From Mycolicibacterium sp. lyk4-40-TYG-92 (GTDB lineage Bacteria > Actinomycetota > Actinomycetes > Mycobacteriales > Mycobacteriaceae): DNA of 64,000 nt. Each line of letters starts with the position of its first letter. Within the stretch, counting starts at the first letter, position 1. A program made the translations under genes and the position numbers. Shown here piece after piece: positions 44,361-52,320 of this stretch. The DNA lies in NCBI RefSeq assembly GCF_030209435.1, contig NZ_JARVRX010000001.1:372001-436000 (forward strand), given 5' to 3'. The notes beneath the pieces were generated by a model. The model ran no database searches, was not told the DNA's origin, and saw nothing but the letters and a program-made list of their open reading frames with translations.

Positions 44361-44497
44361 CCACCGGCGCCGAACCGACCCGAGGACCGAACTAGAACGG
44401 TGCCGGGTCGTGTTCGGCTGCCCCCGTGGGTGCAAGCCAAGAATCTCCCAAGCGCCGGGCTGCATGCTGTCGACCAACAATAGAGAGGTTGAGTCCA

Positions 44498-44821
44498 ATG
44501 ACGCGACGAATCGCACGACTGGCCGCGGCGGCACTGCTGTCCGGCGGGATGAGTCTGGCCGCCTTCGGGTTGAGCGCCGGCACCGCCCAGGCCGAACCCT
44601 CCTCGGGAACCTGGTGTCCGGGCCAGCCGGTCCCCGGCGGCTTCACCGAGGTTGACTGGGACTGGACGACCTGTCATCGGTACAACCTGGTGCACCGCGG
44701 AAATCCGCCTCAGATCGTTGGCATGACGGCGGAAGACGGCTGGTACGGCGGCCACCCGCACTACCGACTGGTCGCAGGCGAGAACACCAACGCGACGTGC
44801 CAATTCCTGGGGTGCCCTTAG
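44498..44821 (+). CDS. Small secreted protein with conserved Cys pairs
   Basis: The protein has 107 residues from the ATG at 44498 after AGAGAGG. A Sec signal peptide runs to about residue 32 with a clean A-Q-A cleavage site before E-P. The mature form has about 75 residues with four Cys (W-C-P-G, T-T-C-H, A-T-C-Q, L-G-C-P), probably two disulfides, and many Trp, Gly and Pro. Small secreted proteins of this type are common and uncharacterised in mycobacteria. It converges on the HNH endonuclease gene. Confidence 0.75.
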   Translation: MTRRIARLAAAALLSGGMSLAAFGLSAGTAQAEPSSGTWCPGQPVPGGFTEVDWDWTTCHRYNLVHRGNPPQIVGMTAEDGWYGGHPHYRLVAGENTNATCQFLGCP

Positions 44822-44889
44822 CTGGGGTGGTCGTCGCCCCCTGCGGGTGCCGGGACTGGTCTAGTCACAGCCTGGCCGTTTTCCGCATT

Positions 44890-46341
44890 TCAGAACGGTG
44901 CGGGTTCATCCCACTGCTCTGCTGCCAAGGCCATTTCGAGTTCGCGGCACCGGTGCCATTCCTCGCTGGCAATGCGTTCTTCGTTGAGCATGCGGGCTTG
45001 GTTCGCCCATTGCTGGCGTTCTTGTGCGCGGGTGCGTTTGCGTTTGGGCATGCAGTGACCGCGTGCGGGTGTGCGTTCCGGTTCCTGGGTGGCTTCGGGC
45101 GTTCCGGTGGGTGTGGCCAGTTGTGGGTACCAGTGGGCGCCTTCGGGTTTGGTGATGTAGGTGTGCCCGGTGGGGGCGGTCCACACGACGGTCCCGTCGG
45201 GGAACTGCTGATCCTGCCAATTATGGAAGGTCTTGAGGAGGTGATGGAACCGGCACAGGCATTTGAGGTTTGACGGGTGCGTCTGCCCCGCGGGATACGC
45301 CCTCGTGTGGTCGATGTCGCAGGCGTCGGCGGGCCGGTCACAGTCCGGGAATCGGCAGGTCAGGTCCCGGCACCGGACGAACTCGGCCAGTTTGACCGAG
45401 GGCCGGTACCGCGGTTCGGCCGTATCCGGTGGCAGGTCGACCTGGCGGATGGTCGCCCCCTCGGCGAGGCGGGCTACCTGCTCGGCGGGGATCTGCCCGT
45501 ACCCGGGCAGGAACCCCGGAGCCTGCCCGTGCACTGCCTCCGGTGCAGCGATGACGTGGATGACGGCGCGGGTGCCGACGGTCGGCGCCGATAGCTCGCC
45601 CACGGTGGCGGGGCAGTCGGCTTGCCCGCACTCGCACCGCAACCGGCCACCGCGGGCCAGGGCGTCGATGGCAGCTGCGCGGCGCTGATCATGGGACCGT
45701 CCGTCGTTGCGGCACACCCCCGTGGCCAGCCCGTCGAGCGCGGCGTCCAGCACGGCGGCGGCCGCGGCATCCAGCGTCCCGCAGACGCTCGCGGTGCCGG
45801 GACCGCAGGCACGGATGTCGAGGTACCGGGCCTGCGACGGGGGTTTTGGCGGGTGCACCCCGGCCTGATCGGAGGCGGCGATGATCGCGTCGATGCGTTG
45901 TTCCACCTTCGGTTTCGACAACCGTCCCCAGGCCACGATCTTGGCGGCGAGGTCGGCGTCGACCTGCCCGGCGACGTCGTCGTCGATGATCAGGTCGGTG
46001 CGTGCGACGATCATCGCGACCAGCACCGCATCGATCAGCCCTTTGGCATAGACGGCCGCGACTTTGGGCAGGCGGGTGCGCAGCATCACCGCCCGATCCA
46101 CCTGGGCCTGGGCCCGCTTGCGGGACACCCCCAGTGCGGCGGCAACCTCGACCACCAGGCCGGAGTACCCGTCGATCGCCCAGTACCGCTTCTCGATGTC
46201 GTCGTCGGGGGCCCGCAGCTCCCACAGATCACCGATCGCCGCCAGGCGGCGGGCGCCGGCGGCGTTCTCCTCGCAGGTGGCCAGGGTGATCGCGTCGACC
46301 GCCGCGGCCGCGGCGTGGGGATCACTATTTAGTTCGCTCAT
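44890..46341 (-). CDS. DUF222/HNH endonuclease domain protein (13E12 family)
   Basis: The protein has 483 residues from the ATG at 46341. The N-terminal DUF222 region spans roughly residues 1-310. The HNH core is near 360-400: C-R-F-P-D-C-D-R-P then D-I-D-H-T, N-L-K-C-L-C-R-F-H-H, with H-H as metal/catalytic residues. These are the 13E12-repeat proteins of mycobacteria, found in many copies and often near repeated DNA. The upstream non-coding stretch holds six copies of a short repeat, which may be related to its mobility or target choice. Confidence 0.88.
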   Translation of the reverse strand: MSELNSDPHAAAAAVDAITLATCEENAAGARRLAAIGDLWELRAPDDDIEKRYWAIDGYSGLVVEVAAALGVSRKRAQAQVDRAVMLRTRLPKVAAVYAKGLIDAVLVAMIVARTDLIIDDDVAGQVDADLAAKIVAWGRLSKPKVEQRIDAIIAASDQAGVHPPKPPSQARYLDIRACGPGTASVCGTLDAAAAAVLDAALDGLATGVCRNDGRSHDQRRAAAIDALARGGRLRCECGQADCPATVGELSAPTVGTRAVIHVIAAPEAVHGQAPGFLPGYGQIPAEQVARLAEGATIRQVDLPPDTAEPRYRPSVKLAEFVRCRDLTCRFPDCDRPADACDIDHTRAYPAGQTHPSNLKCLCRFHHLLKTFHNWQDQQFPDGTVVWTAPTGHTYITKPEGAHWYPQLATPTGTPEATQEPERTPARGHCMPKRKRTRAQERQQWANQARMLNEERIASEEWHRCRELEMALAAEQWDEPAPF

Positions 46342-46397
46342 GCGTTCGAATATAGACCTGCCCACCGACACGGATCGGCAGCCGCAAGCGCGACCCA

Positions 46398-46775
46398 TCG
46401 ACGACGATTAGGGCACCTAAACAGAAGCGCCGCAGCATGATTGAGGCCCGCGACTGGCCCAGGCGCCGATCGTCGACGGTTAGGTCGACTAGCCACCCAG
46501 CTCCCGGGGTGGCGCCAATCCTCGACGGTTAGAACAACTAGCCAACAACACGGCGCCGCAGCAGCGATTAGCCGACCTAACCGTCGAAGGTCCGAGACCC
46601 GACTAGAGAACTCCGGGCGCCGAAGCGACCCGGGCCGCATGGCCCATCAAGGACAGCTAGGCCACCTAACCGTCGTCGATCCGCCAGGCGCCGCCGCCAT
46701 GGGAACAGGTAGCAATCGCGGGACCACAAAACCCGCCCGCGATTTACCGAGCCCACCTAACCGTCGACGGTCACG
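46398..46775 (+). repeat. Cluster of six short repeats with core CGACGGTTAGGT
   Basis: Three copies run forward (46402-46413, degenerate; 46471-46494; 46521-46543) and three in reverse (46566-46592, 46655-46692, 46744-46775). Copies 2 and 3 match over about 36 bases, including a GGCGCC flank. The reverse copies all contain CTAACCGTCG. No gene lies here between the HNH gene start and the mmpL stop. The last copy overlaps the mmpL 3' end, and the mmpL stop codon TAG is part of the repeat core. Confidence 0.8.
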
Positions 46776-49700
46776 GGTTCGCGCTCCGAGTTGGTCATCG
46801 CGGAGTGCCTCTCGGCGTGCGGCTTACTCGGCCACCAGATGCGGTTGCCGATCATGGCCATCGCGGCGGGTACCAGCACGGTGCGCACCAGGGTGATGTC
46901 GATCAGCAGGCCGACGCCGATGGTGAACCCGATCTGCAGCAGGTTGATCACCCGCCCGGTCATCAGCGCGAACATGGTGAGCGCGAAGACGATTCCGGCG
47001 GTCGTGATGACGCTGCCGGTGCTGCCGAAGCTGCGCATGATGCCGCGGATCATGCCGTCACCCGACTCGTCGCGGATGCGGGCGGCGAACAGCATGCTGT
47101 AGTCCGCGCCGACCGCGATGAGCGCCATGAAGGACACCGGGAACACCGACCAGTCCACGTCGACCCCGATGAGGTGCTGCCACACGAGGACGCTGACTCC
47201 GGCGGCGGCGGTGAACGACAGCGTCACGACCGCGACCATGAACACCGGCGCGAGAATGCTGCGCAGCAGCGCGATCAACACCAGCAGCACACCGAGGATC
47301 GCGACGATGCCGTAGACGGCGAAGTCGTGCCACACCTGGTCGCGCATGTCTGCCGACAGTGAGGCCAAGCCGGTGCTCGCGAAACGTGCCGTCTGCAAAG
47401 AGGTTCCGGAGGCGGCCTCGGTCGCCGCCGGCGCCAGCGCGCGGGAGGCGTCCAGGGCCTGAGCGCTGTACGGGTTGATCTTCCAGATGACGAGCATGCG
47501 CGCCGTCTTACCGTCGGGGGAGAACAGCAGGTCCTGTGCGGCCCGGAATGCCGGGTCGGAAAAGCCCTGCGGCGGAAGGTAGAAGCCCGAGGCCGGGCCG
47601 TCGCCGGTGTGCGTGCTCAACGTCGCCAGATAGTCCGTCGCCTGGCCGAGGCCGTCGGTGAGCCGCCCGGACATGTTGGCCACCTGGTCCACGCCGCCCT
47701 TGACCTGATCGAGCCCGACGGCCAGCCGGGTCATGCCGGCGCTCAGCTGGTCGGCGCCACGCACGAGGTCGGTCAGCTGGGTGCGGGCCTGCGCCGGCGA
47801 ACCGCCGGGCAGGTTCGACACCATTTTCTGCAACGTGGCCAACGCATTTCGGATGGCCGGCTCGGCGGCCCGAACTTTCTCGACGGTCACCTGCGGGACC
47901 GCGGAGAGCCGCTGAGCCTGCAGTAGCGCGCGGCTGACCGCGCCGTTGGAGATGGCGTCGAGATCGGCAATGTCGGCGCGGGCCCGGCTGCACACCGGGT
48001 TCATCAGGCACTCGGAGCCGGGTTGCGGATCCAGCGCCGATCCGAGTGCCGAGCTCACCAACCGACCGGCGTCGGCGACCTGCGCGTTGCCGTCGATGGC
48101 CTGCAGCGCCGCGTCGAGCAGTCCGGTGGAGGAGCTGAGATCGGCCAACGCCGAACGGACGTCCACCGTGCCGTCGGTGAGGGTGGACAGCCCGGCACCG
48201 GCGGCCTGGTACCCGTCGAGCACCTGATGGGCCAGCCCGGTCACTTGCTTGATGCCGGAAACCAATTGGGGAATCTGGGTCACCGCGGAGGCGGCGCCGT
48301 CGCGCAACTGGGCCGCACCGGAGTCCAGCCGGTGAATGTCGGGGACAGCCTTGTTGACCTGGTTCTTGGCATCGCCGAGCCGGTCCGCCACGATCCCGGC
48401 CTGGTAGCCGATGGTGGTCTGCGGCAACTGCTTTCCCGCCGGGCGGGTCATGGAGCGGACATAGGCGATCTCGGGCATCCCCGAGAGGCGACCCGCGACG
48501 CGGTCGAGCACAGCCAGGTCGTCGGTGTTCCGCATGTCATGGTCAGCCGAGACGATCAGGTATTCCGGTGCCGCTTCGTTGACACCCCAGTGGGCGTAGG
48601 TCTTCTGGTAACCGATGGCGCTCTCGGTGTCGTCGAGCTGCATGGCGTTCTCGTCGAAGTTCACCCGGAAGGTGGTGAGAACCGATGCGGCACTGAGCAA
48701 CAGCACCAGTGACGCGGTCACCAGAACGCCGGACCGGCGGATCATGGTCGACCCGATCCGGCGCCACCGCCGGTCATTGAGTGGTCGCGGTTGGGCGAGT
48801 CCGCGCTTGCCCAGGAGCGAGAGCAGGGCGTAGGGCAGGGACATCGAGACGGCCAGGCCGACGACGATCGCGATGGCGATCGGTGGACCCGCGGCCTTGA
48901 ACATGCCCAGCTCGGTGAACCCCATCGCCGTGGCGGCCGCTGCGATGGTCAACATCGACGCGATCAGGATGCCCGAAACCCGCTGTCCGGCTTGCGCTAT
49001 CGCGTCGGCGACGGGCACCTGACTACGCCGGGCCTCGTGATAGCCGGCCAAAATGAAGATCGCGTAGTCGGTGGCGGCGCCGAGCAGCATGGCGGTCATC
49101 AGGGAAATGGTGAAGTTCGAGACGGTGAGTGCGCCGGTCATGCCGAGCAGGGACACGATCGGCCGCGCGACGCCGAGGGCGATGCCGATGGTCAACAACG
49201 GGACCATCGCCGTGGGCAGGGACCGATAGACCATCAGTAGCACCAGCGTGATCAGCAGTACGGACACCGCGGTGATGATCAGCAGCGAGAAGTCCATGGC
49301 GCTGAACAGGTCGGCCAATGTCGGTGACGGCCCCGTGAGGTACACCCCGACTCCGGGCGGTTTCGGCAGCGCCTTGAGCTGATCGCGGATCTCGATGGTG
49401 TTCTTGTGTGCCTTGGTGGACCCGACGTCGCCGGTGCCGGCGAGGACCAGGTTGATCGCCTTGTGGTCCGGGCTGAGCGCGATGTCGCGCAGCTGCGGGT
49501 TGTCGTAGGTGTCGAGCACGTAGGCGACGTTGGACTTGTCCCGCTGCAGGGTGGCGACGATATCCCGGTACAGGGCCTCGTCGGCGGCGTTGATGCCGCG
49601 CTCGTCGACCAGCACGACGCTGCCAACAGCGGATGAGCGGGGGACGCCGAAGGCGTCGGACATCTCGCGCAGCGTCTGCGCGGCCTTGATGTTCGCCGGC

Positions 49701-49855
49701 ATGAACGGCGCGGAGCGCTCGGCGACCGTCTGCTCGAGCTGGGGGATGGCGACGTTGAGGATTCCGGCCAGCGCTACCCAGAAGCCGATGACGACCCATG
49801 CCCACTTGGCACAGAAACTGCTGGTGGCGGCGAAAAACCTACTGTTGTGTCCCAC
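46757..49855 (-). CDS. MmpL-family RND transporter
   Basis: The protein has 1032 residues from a GTG after GGTCCGGGG. It has the MmpL layout: helix 1, a periplasmic domain, helices 2-6 (with G-A-A-T-D-Y near 265), a second large periplasmic domain of about 350 residues, and helices 8-12 (with G-A-D-Y near 930). The D-Y pairs are the proton-relay residues of mycobacterial MmpL proteins. MmpL proteins export lipids or siderophores across the inner membrane. No mmpS partner or polyketide genes are adjacent. A divergent TetR gene and paired operators suggest induction by a ligand. Confidence 0.92.
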   Translation of the reverse strand: MGHNSRFFAATSSFCAKWAWVVIGFWVALAGILNVAIPQLEQTVAERSAPFMPANIKAAQTLREMSDAFGVPRSSAVGSVVLVDERGINAADEALYRDIVATLQRDKSNVAYVLDTYDNPQLRDIALSPDHKAINLVLAGTGDVGSTKAHKNTIEIRDQLKALPKPPGVGVYLTGPSPTLADLFSAMDFSLLIITAVSVLLITLVLLMVYRSLPTAMVPLLTIGIALGVARPIVSLLGMTGALTVSNFTISLMTAMLLGAATDYAIFILAGYHEARRSQVPVADAIAQAGQRVSGILIASMLTIAAAATAMGFTELGMFKAAGPPIAIAIVVGLAVSMSLPYALLSLLGKRGLAQPRPLNDRRWRRIGSTMIRRSGVLVTASLVLLLSAASVLTTFRVNFDENAMQLDDTESAIGYQKTYAHWGVNEAAPEYLIVSADHDMRNTDDLAVLDRVAGRLSGMPEIAYVRSMTRPAGKQLPQTTIGYQAGIVADRLGDAKNQVNKAVPDIHRLDSGAAQLRDGAASAVTQIPQLVSGIKQVTGLAHQVLDGYQAAGAGLSTLTDGTVDVRSALADLSSSTGLLDAALQAIDGNAQVADAGRLVSSALGSALDPQPGSECLMNPVCSRARADIADLDAISNGAVSRALLQAQRLSAVPQVTVEKVRAAEPAIRNALATLQKMVSNLPGGSPAQARTQLTDLVRGADQLSAGMTRLAVGLDQVKGGVDQVANMSGRLTDGLGQATDYLATLSTHTGDGPASGFYLPPQGFSDPAFRAAQDLLFSPDGKTARMLVIWKINPYSAQALDASRALAPAATEAASGTSLQTARFASTGLASLSADMRDQVWHDFAVYGIVAILGVLLVLIALLRSILAPVFMVAVVTLSFTAAAGVSVLVWQHLIGVDVDWSVFPVSFMALIAVGADYSMLFAARIRDESGDGMIRGIMRSFGSTGSVITTAGIVFALTMFALMTGRVINLLQIGFTIGVGLLIDITLVRTVLVPAAMAMIGNRIWWPSKPHAERHSAMTNSEREPVTVDG

Positions 49856-49885
49856 CCCGGACCCCCTCGATTCGAGACCCGAACT

Positions 49886-49935
49886 ACACCGTTCGGTCTA
49901 CTATTGAGGGCAGACGCTAGTAGACCACTTGGTAT
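49886..49935 (+). promoter_or_regulatory. Paired TetR operator-like sites between mmpL and tetR
   Basis: Site 1 (complement of 49886-49900) reads TAGACCGAACGGTGT and site 2 (49921-49935) reads TAGACCACTTGGTAT, sharing TAGACC-N4-GGTRT. The two also create a perfect GGTCTACTA/TAGTAGACC inverted repeat (49895-49903 and 49918-49926). TAGACC-type boxes are typical of the LmrA/YxaF group of TetR regulators. One site would serve each divergent promoter. Confidence 0.65.
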
Positions 49936-49969
49936 ACAAACAATGCTGAAGGACAGGGAGTTACGTCAC

Positions 49970-50530
49970 ATGAGTGCCCGGGATCGGCTCGTCGTCACAG
50001 CCATTGATCTGATCCGACGCCAAGGTGTCGCGGGAACCGGGCTCAGCCAGTTGCTCGAACGCAGTGGCGCCGCACGCCGGTCGCTCTACCTGAATTTCCC
50101 GGGCGGCAAGGCCGAACTCGTGGCCGATGCGACCGTGACGGCGGGGAAGACGCTGGCGGACGGCATTGACCTGCTGTTCGCCGAACAGGGTCCGGTCGGA
50201 GCGCTGCGGGCGTTCGTCGCGATGTGGATCGCCAATCTGACCGGCAGCGACTTCGAGGTCGGATGTCCGATCCTCGCGGCCGCGCTCGGCCGCAGCGAAG
50301 CACCCGCGGCAGCCGATGCCGCCGGCGGCGTCTTCCTGGACTGGGAGAGCCGGATCGCGGCCGGCCTGGAATCCGCCGGGCTCGCACCCGACATCGCGGC
50401 CCGGCAGGCGACGCTGACGGTCGCCGCGATAGAGGGCGCCATCGTCATGGCACAGGCAACCAAGTCGGAACTGCCGCTACGCCGCGTCGAGGAAGCGCTC
50501 GTCGAATCGGTGGAACAGCTGCTGAATTAG
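49970..50530 (+). CDS. TetR-family regulator (LmrA/YxaF-like)
   Basis: The protein has 186 residues from the ATG at 49970, which follows CAGGGAG; an ATG at 49943 is possible. The N-terminal helix-turn-helix contains T-G-L-S-Q-L-L-E-R-S-G-A-A-R-R-S-L-Y-L-N-F, the TetR recognition segment, followed by P-G-G-K-A-E-L as in LmrA/YxaF proteins. The C-terminal domain has the G-C-P-I-L-A-A-A-L pattern of that group. It is divergent from the mmpL gene and most likely represses both through the paired boxes between them. Confidence 0.88.
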   Translation: MSARDRLVVTAIDLIRRQGVAGTGLSQLLERSGAARRSLYLNFPGGKAELVADATVTAGKTLADGIDLLFAEQGPVGALRAFVAMWIANLTGSDFEVGCPILAAALGRSEAPAAADAAGGVFLDWESRIAAGLESAGLAPDIAARQATLTVAAIEGAIVMAQATKSELPLRRVEEALVESVEQLLN

Positions 50531-51528
50531 GCGGTCTGGGCGGGCGGTACGTCGGTGGCAGTGCCTGACAGGCAGTCGGCGATGAAACCGGCCATGCGCG
50601 CATATGCCCGACGGCTCTCGGGCAGTCCGGGAAATATGGCCGGGAACGCGTGGACCTGACTGGGCCACGCGGCGACATCGCACGTGCGTCCGGCCTGGAT
50701 CAGCCTGTCCTGCATCCGTTCGGCGTCGCACAGCAGTGACTCCGTCGCGGAGACGACGATCAGAGACGGCGGCATCGCATCCATCGGACCGGACATCGGC
50801 TCCAACTGGTCGAGATTGCCAGTGGGGCAGATGCGTTCGGTGAGAACCGGTAGGCCCGTGGCAATCCCGAAGACGTCTGTCGACGCGGTCGAATGCGCCG
50901 CGCGCGCAACGTTGTCCAATTCCAGCAGGGGTGAGATGCCGACCACGCCTGCGGGGCTCGGGAGCCCGTGCTTCGGGGCCTGCTGCGCGGTGGCGAACGC
51001 CAGGAAGCCGCCGGCCGAGTCGCCGGCGATGATGACCTTGGCCGGGTCGACGCCCGAGCTCAGCAGGTGGTGGTAAGCACCCAGACAGTCCTGGATGGTC
51101 GTCTCCAGATCGACCTCCGGGTACTGCCGATACTCGATGTGTACCAACGGCAGTCGCGTGACGCGGGACAGGGCGGCGACGGCGCGGAGGTGGGTGTTGA
51201 GATCCCCGAGAACGAATCCGCCGCCGTGGAAGTACAGGATGACCCCATCTTCGATCGGCGCGTCGAGGTCGGACGGCGCCACCCACTCGACGCGCAGACC
51301 GTTCCAAATCTCGGGAACCAATCGGAAGCCGCGCGGCGGTCGGCGCCGCTGCAGGCTGGCGAGCCGGTTGACGTTGCGTCCGACTCGTACGATCCGGAGC
51401 GAGGTGGCCTCGTACTCTGCCGTGGTCAGGGCGCGAATCAGGATGCGGGCCAACAGCAATGACGCGAAGAAGTGAATGATGCGCGCACGCAGGCTGGCCG
51501 GCTCGCCGGCATGGACGATCGCGGTCAC
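50527..51528 (-). CDS. HSL-family lipase/esterase
   Basis: The protein has 333 residues from a GTG overlapping the xthA stop (GTGA). The oxyanion motif H-G-G-G (Y-F-H-G-G-G-F) is near residue 100, the nucleophile elbow G-D-S-A-G-G near 170, the acid in the V-V-S-A-T-E-S region is replaced by E, and the catalytic His is in S-Q-V-H-A-F. It is the last gene of the mksF-mksE-mksB-xthA unit. Its linkage to DNA-related genes looks incidental. Its 3' end overlaps the end of the convergent tetR gene by 4 bases. Confidence 0.85.
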   Translation of the reverse strand: MTAIVHAGEPASLRARIIHFFASLLLARILIRALTTAEYEATSLRIVRVGRNVNRLASLQRRRPPRGFRLVPEIWNGLRVEWVAPSDLDAPIEDGVILYFHGGGFVLGDLNTHLRAVAALSRVTRLPLVHIEYRQYPEVDLETTIQDCLGAYHHLLSSGVDPAKVIIAGDSAGGFLAFATAQQAPKHGLPSPAGVVGISPLLELDNVARAAHSTASTDVFGIATGLPVLTERICPTGNLDQLEPMSGPMDAMPPSLIVVSATESLLCDAERMQDRLIQAGRTCDVAAWPSQVHAFPAIFPGLPESRRAYARMAGFIADCLSGTATDVPPAQTA

Positions 51529-52310
51529 GGTGCCAGCTCCACCAGCACCGGCGCATGATCGCTGGGCTGCTTGCCTTTTCGTTCCTCGCGGACGATCTCG
51601 CCGTGGGTGACGCGTGCCGCGAACTCCGGCGAGCCGAGTACGAAGTCGATGCGCATGCCCTGCTTCTTGGGGAACCGCAGCTGCGTGTAGTCCCAATAGG
51701 TGTAGACGCCCGGACCCGGCGTGAACGGCCGCACCACGTCCGCGAAGCCGGCGTCGTTGATGGCGCGGAAGGCCGCACGCTCGGGCTCGGAGACGTGCGT
51801 CGAGTTCTGGAACACTGCCATGTCCCAGACGTCCTCGTCGGTCGGCGCGATGTTCCAGTCGCCCATCAGAGCCAACGGCAACGACGGATCGTCGGCCAGC
51901 CAGCCGGTCGCGGTGTCCCGCAGGGCGGCAAGCCATTTCAGCTTGTAGGGCAGATGCGGGTCTTCGAGCGTCCGGCCGTTGGGCACGTACAGGCTCCACA
52001 GCCGGACCCCGCCGCAGGTGGCGCCGATGGCGCGTGCCTCGTCGGCGTCCTGCCACTGCGGCTGGCCGGTGAAGCCGATCTGCACGTCCTCGAGTCCGAC
52101 GCGGGACGCGATCGCCACCCCGTTCCACTGGCTGTGCCCGACGTGCGCGACTTCGTAACCGAGTGCCGCGAACGGCATCGTCGGGAACTGCTCGTCCTTG
52201 CACTTGGTCTCCTGCATGGCGAGCACGTCGACGTCCGCGCGCGACAGCCAGTCCGTGACCCGGTCGACCCGGGTGCGGATGGAGTTGACGTTCCAGGTGG
52301 CGATACGCAT
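51525..52310 (-). CDS. xthA: Exodeoxyribonuclease III / AP endonuclease XthA
   Basis: This 261-residue protein carries the full endonuclease/exonuclease/phosphatase set: W-N-V-N-S-I, L-A-M-Q-E-T-K, Y-V-P-N-G-R, G-D-W-N-I-A-P, and a final S-D-H-A-P. It cuts abasic sites and removes 3' blocks in base-excision repair. It starts 10 bases after mksB ends on the same strand, in the position where Wadjet operons carry the nuclease gene jetD/mksG. The M. tuberculosis counterpart Rv0427c has no mks genes beside it. Confidence 0.95.
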   Translation of the reverse strand: MRIATWNVNSIRTRVDRVTDWLSRADVDVLAMQETKCKDEQFPTMPFAALGYEVAHVGHSQWNGVAIASRVGLEDVQIGFTGQPQWQDADEARAIGATCGGVRLWSLYVPNGRTLEDPHLPYKLKWLAALRDTATGWLADDPSLPLALMGDWNIAPTDEDVWDMAVFQNSTHVSEPERAAFRAINDAGFADVVRPFTPGPGVYTYWDYTQLRFPKKQGMRIDFVLGSPEFAARVTHGEIVREERKGKQPSDHAPVLVELAP

Positions 52311-52320
52311 GACGCTCCGA

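Noticed and set aside
43578..44534. 318-codon minus-strand ORF covering the ABM-like gene
   Set aside because: The plus-strand product has two internally similar ABM-like domains and a ribosome-binding site; the minus product has neither.
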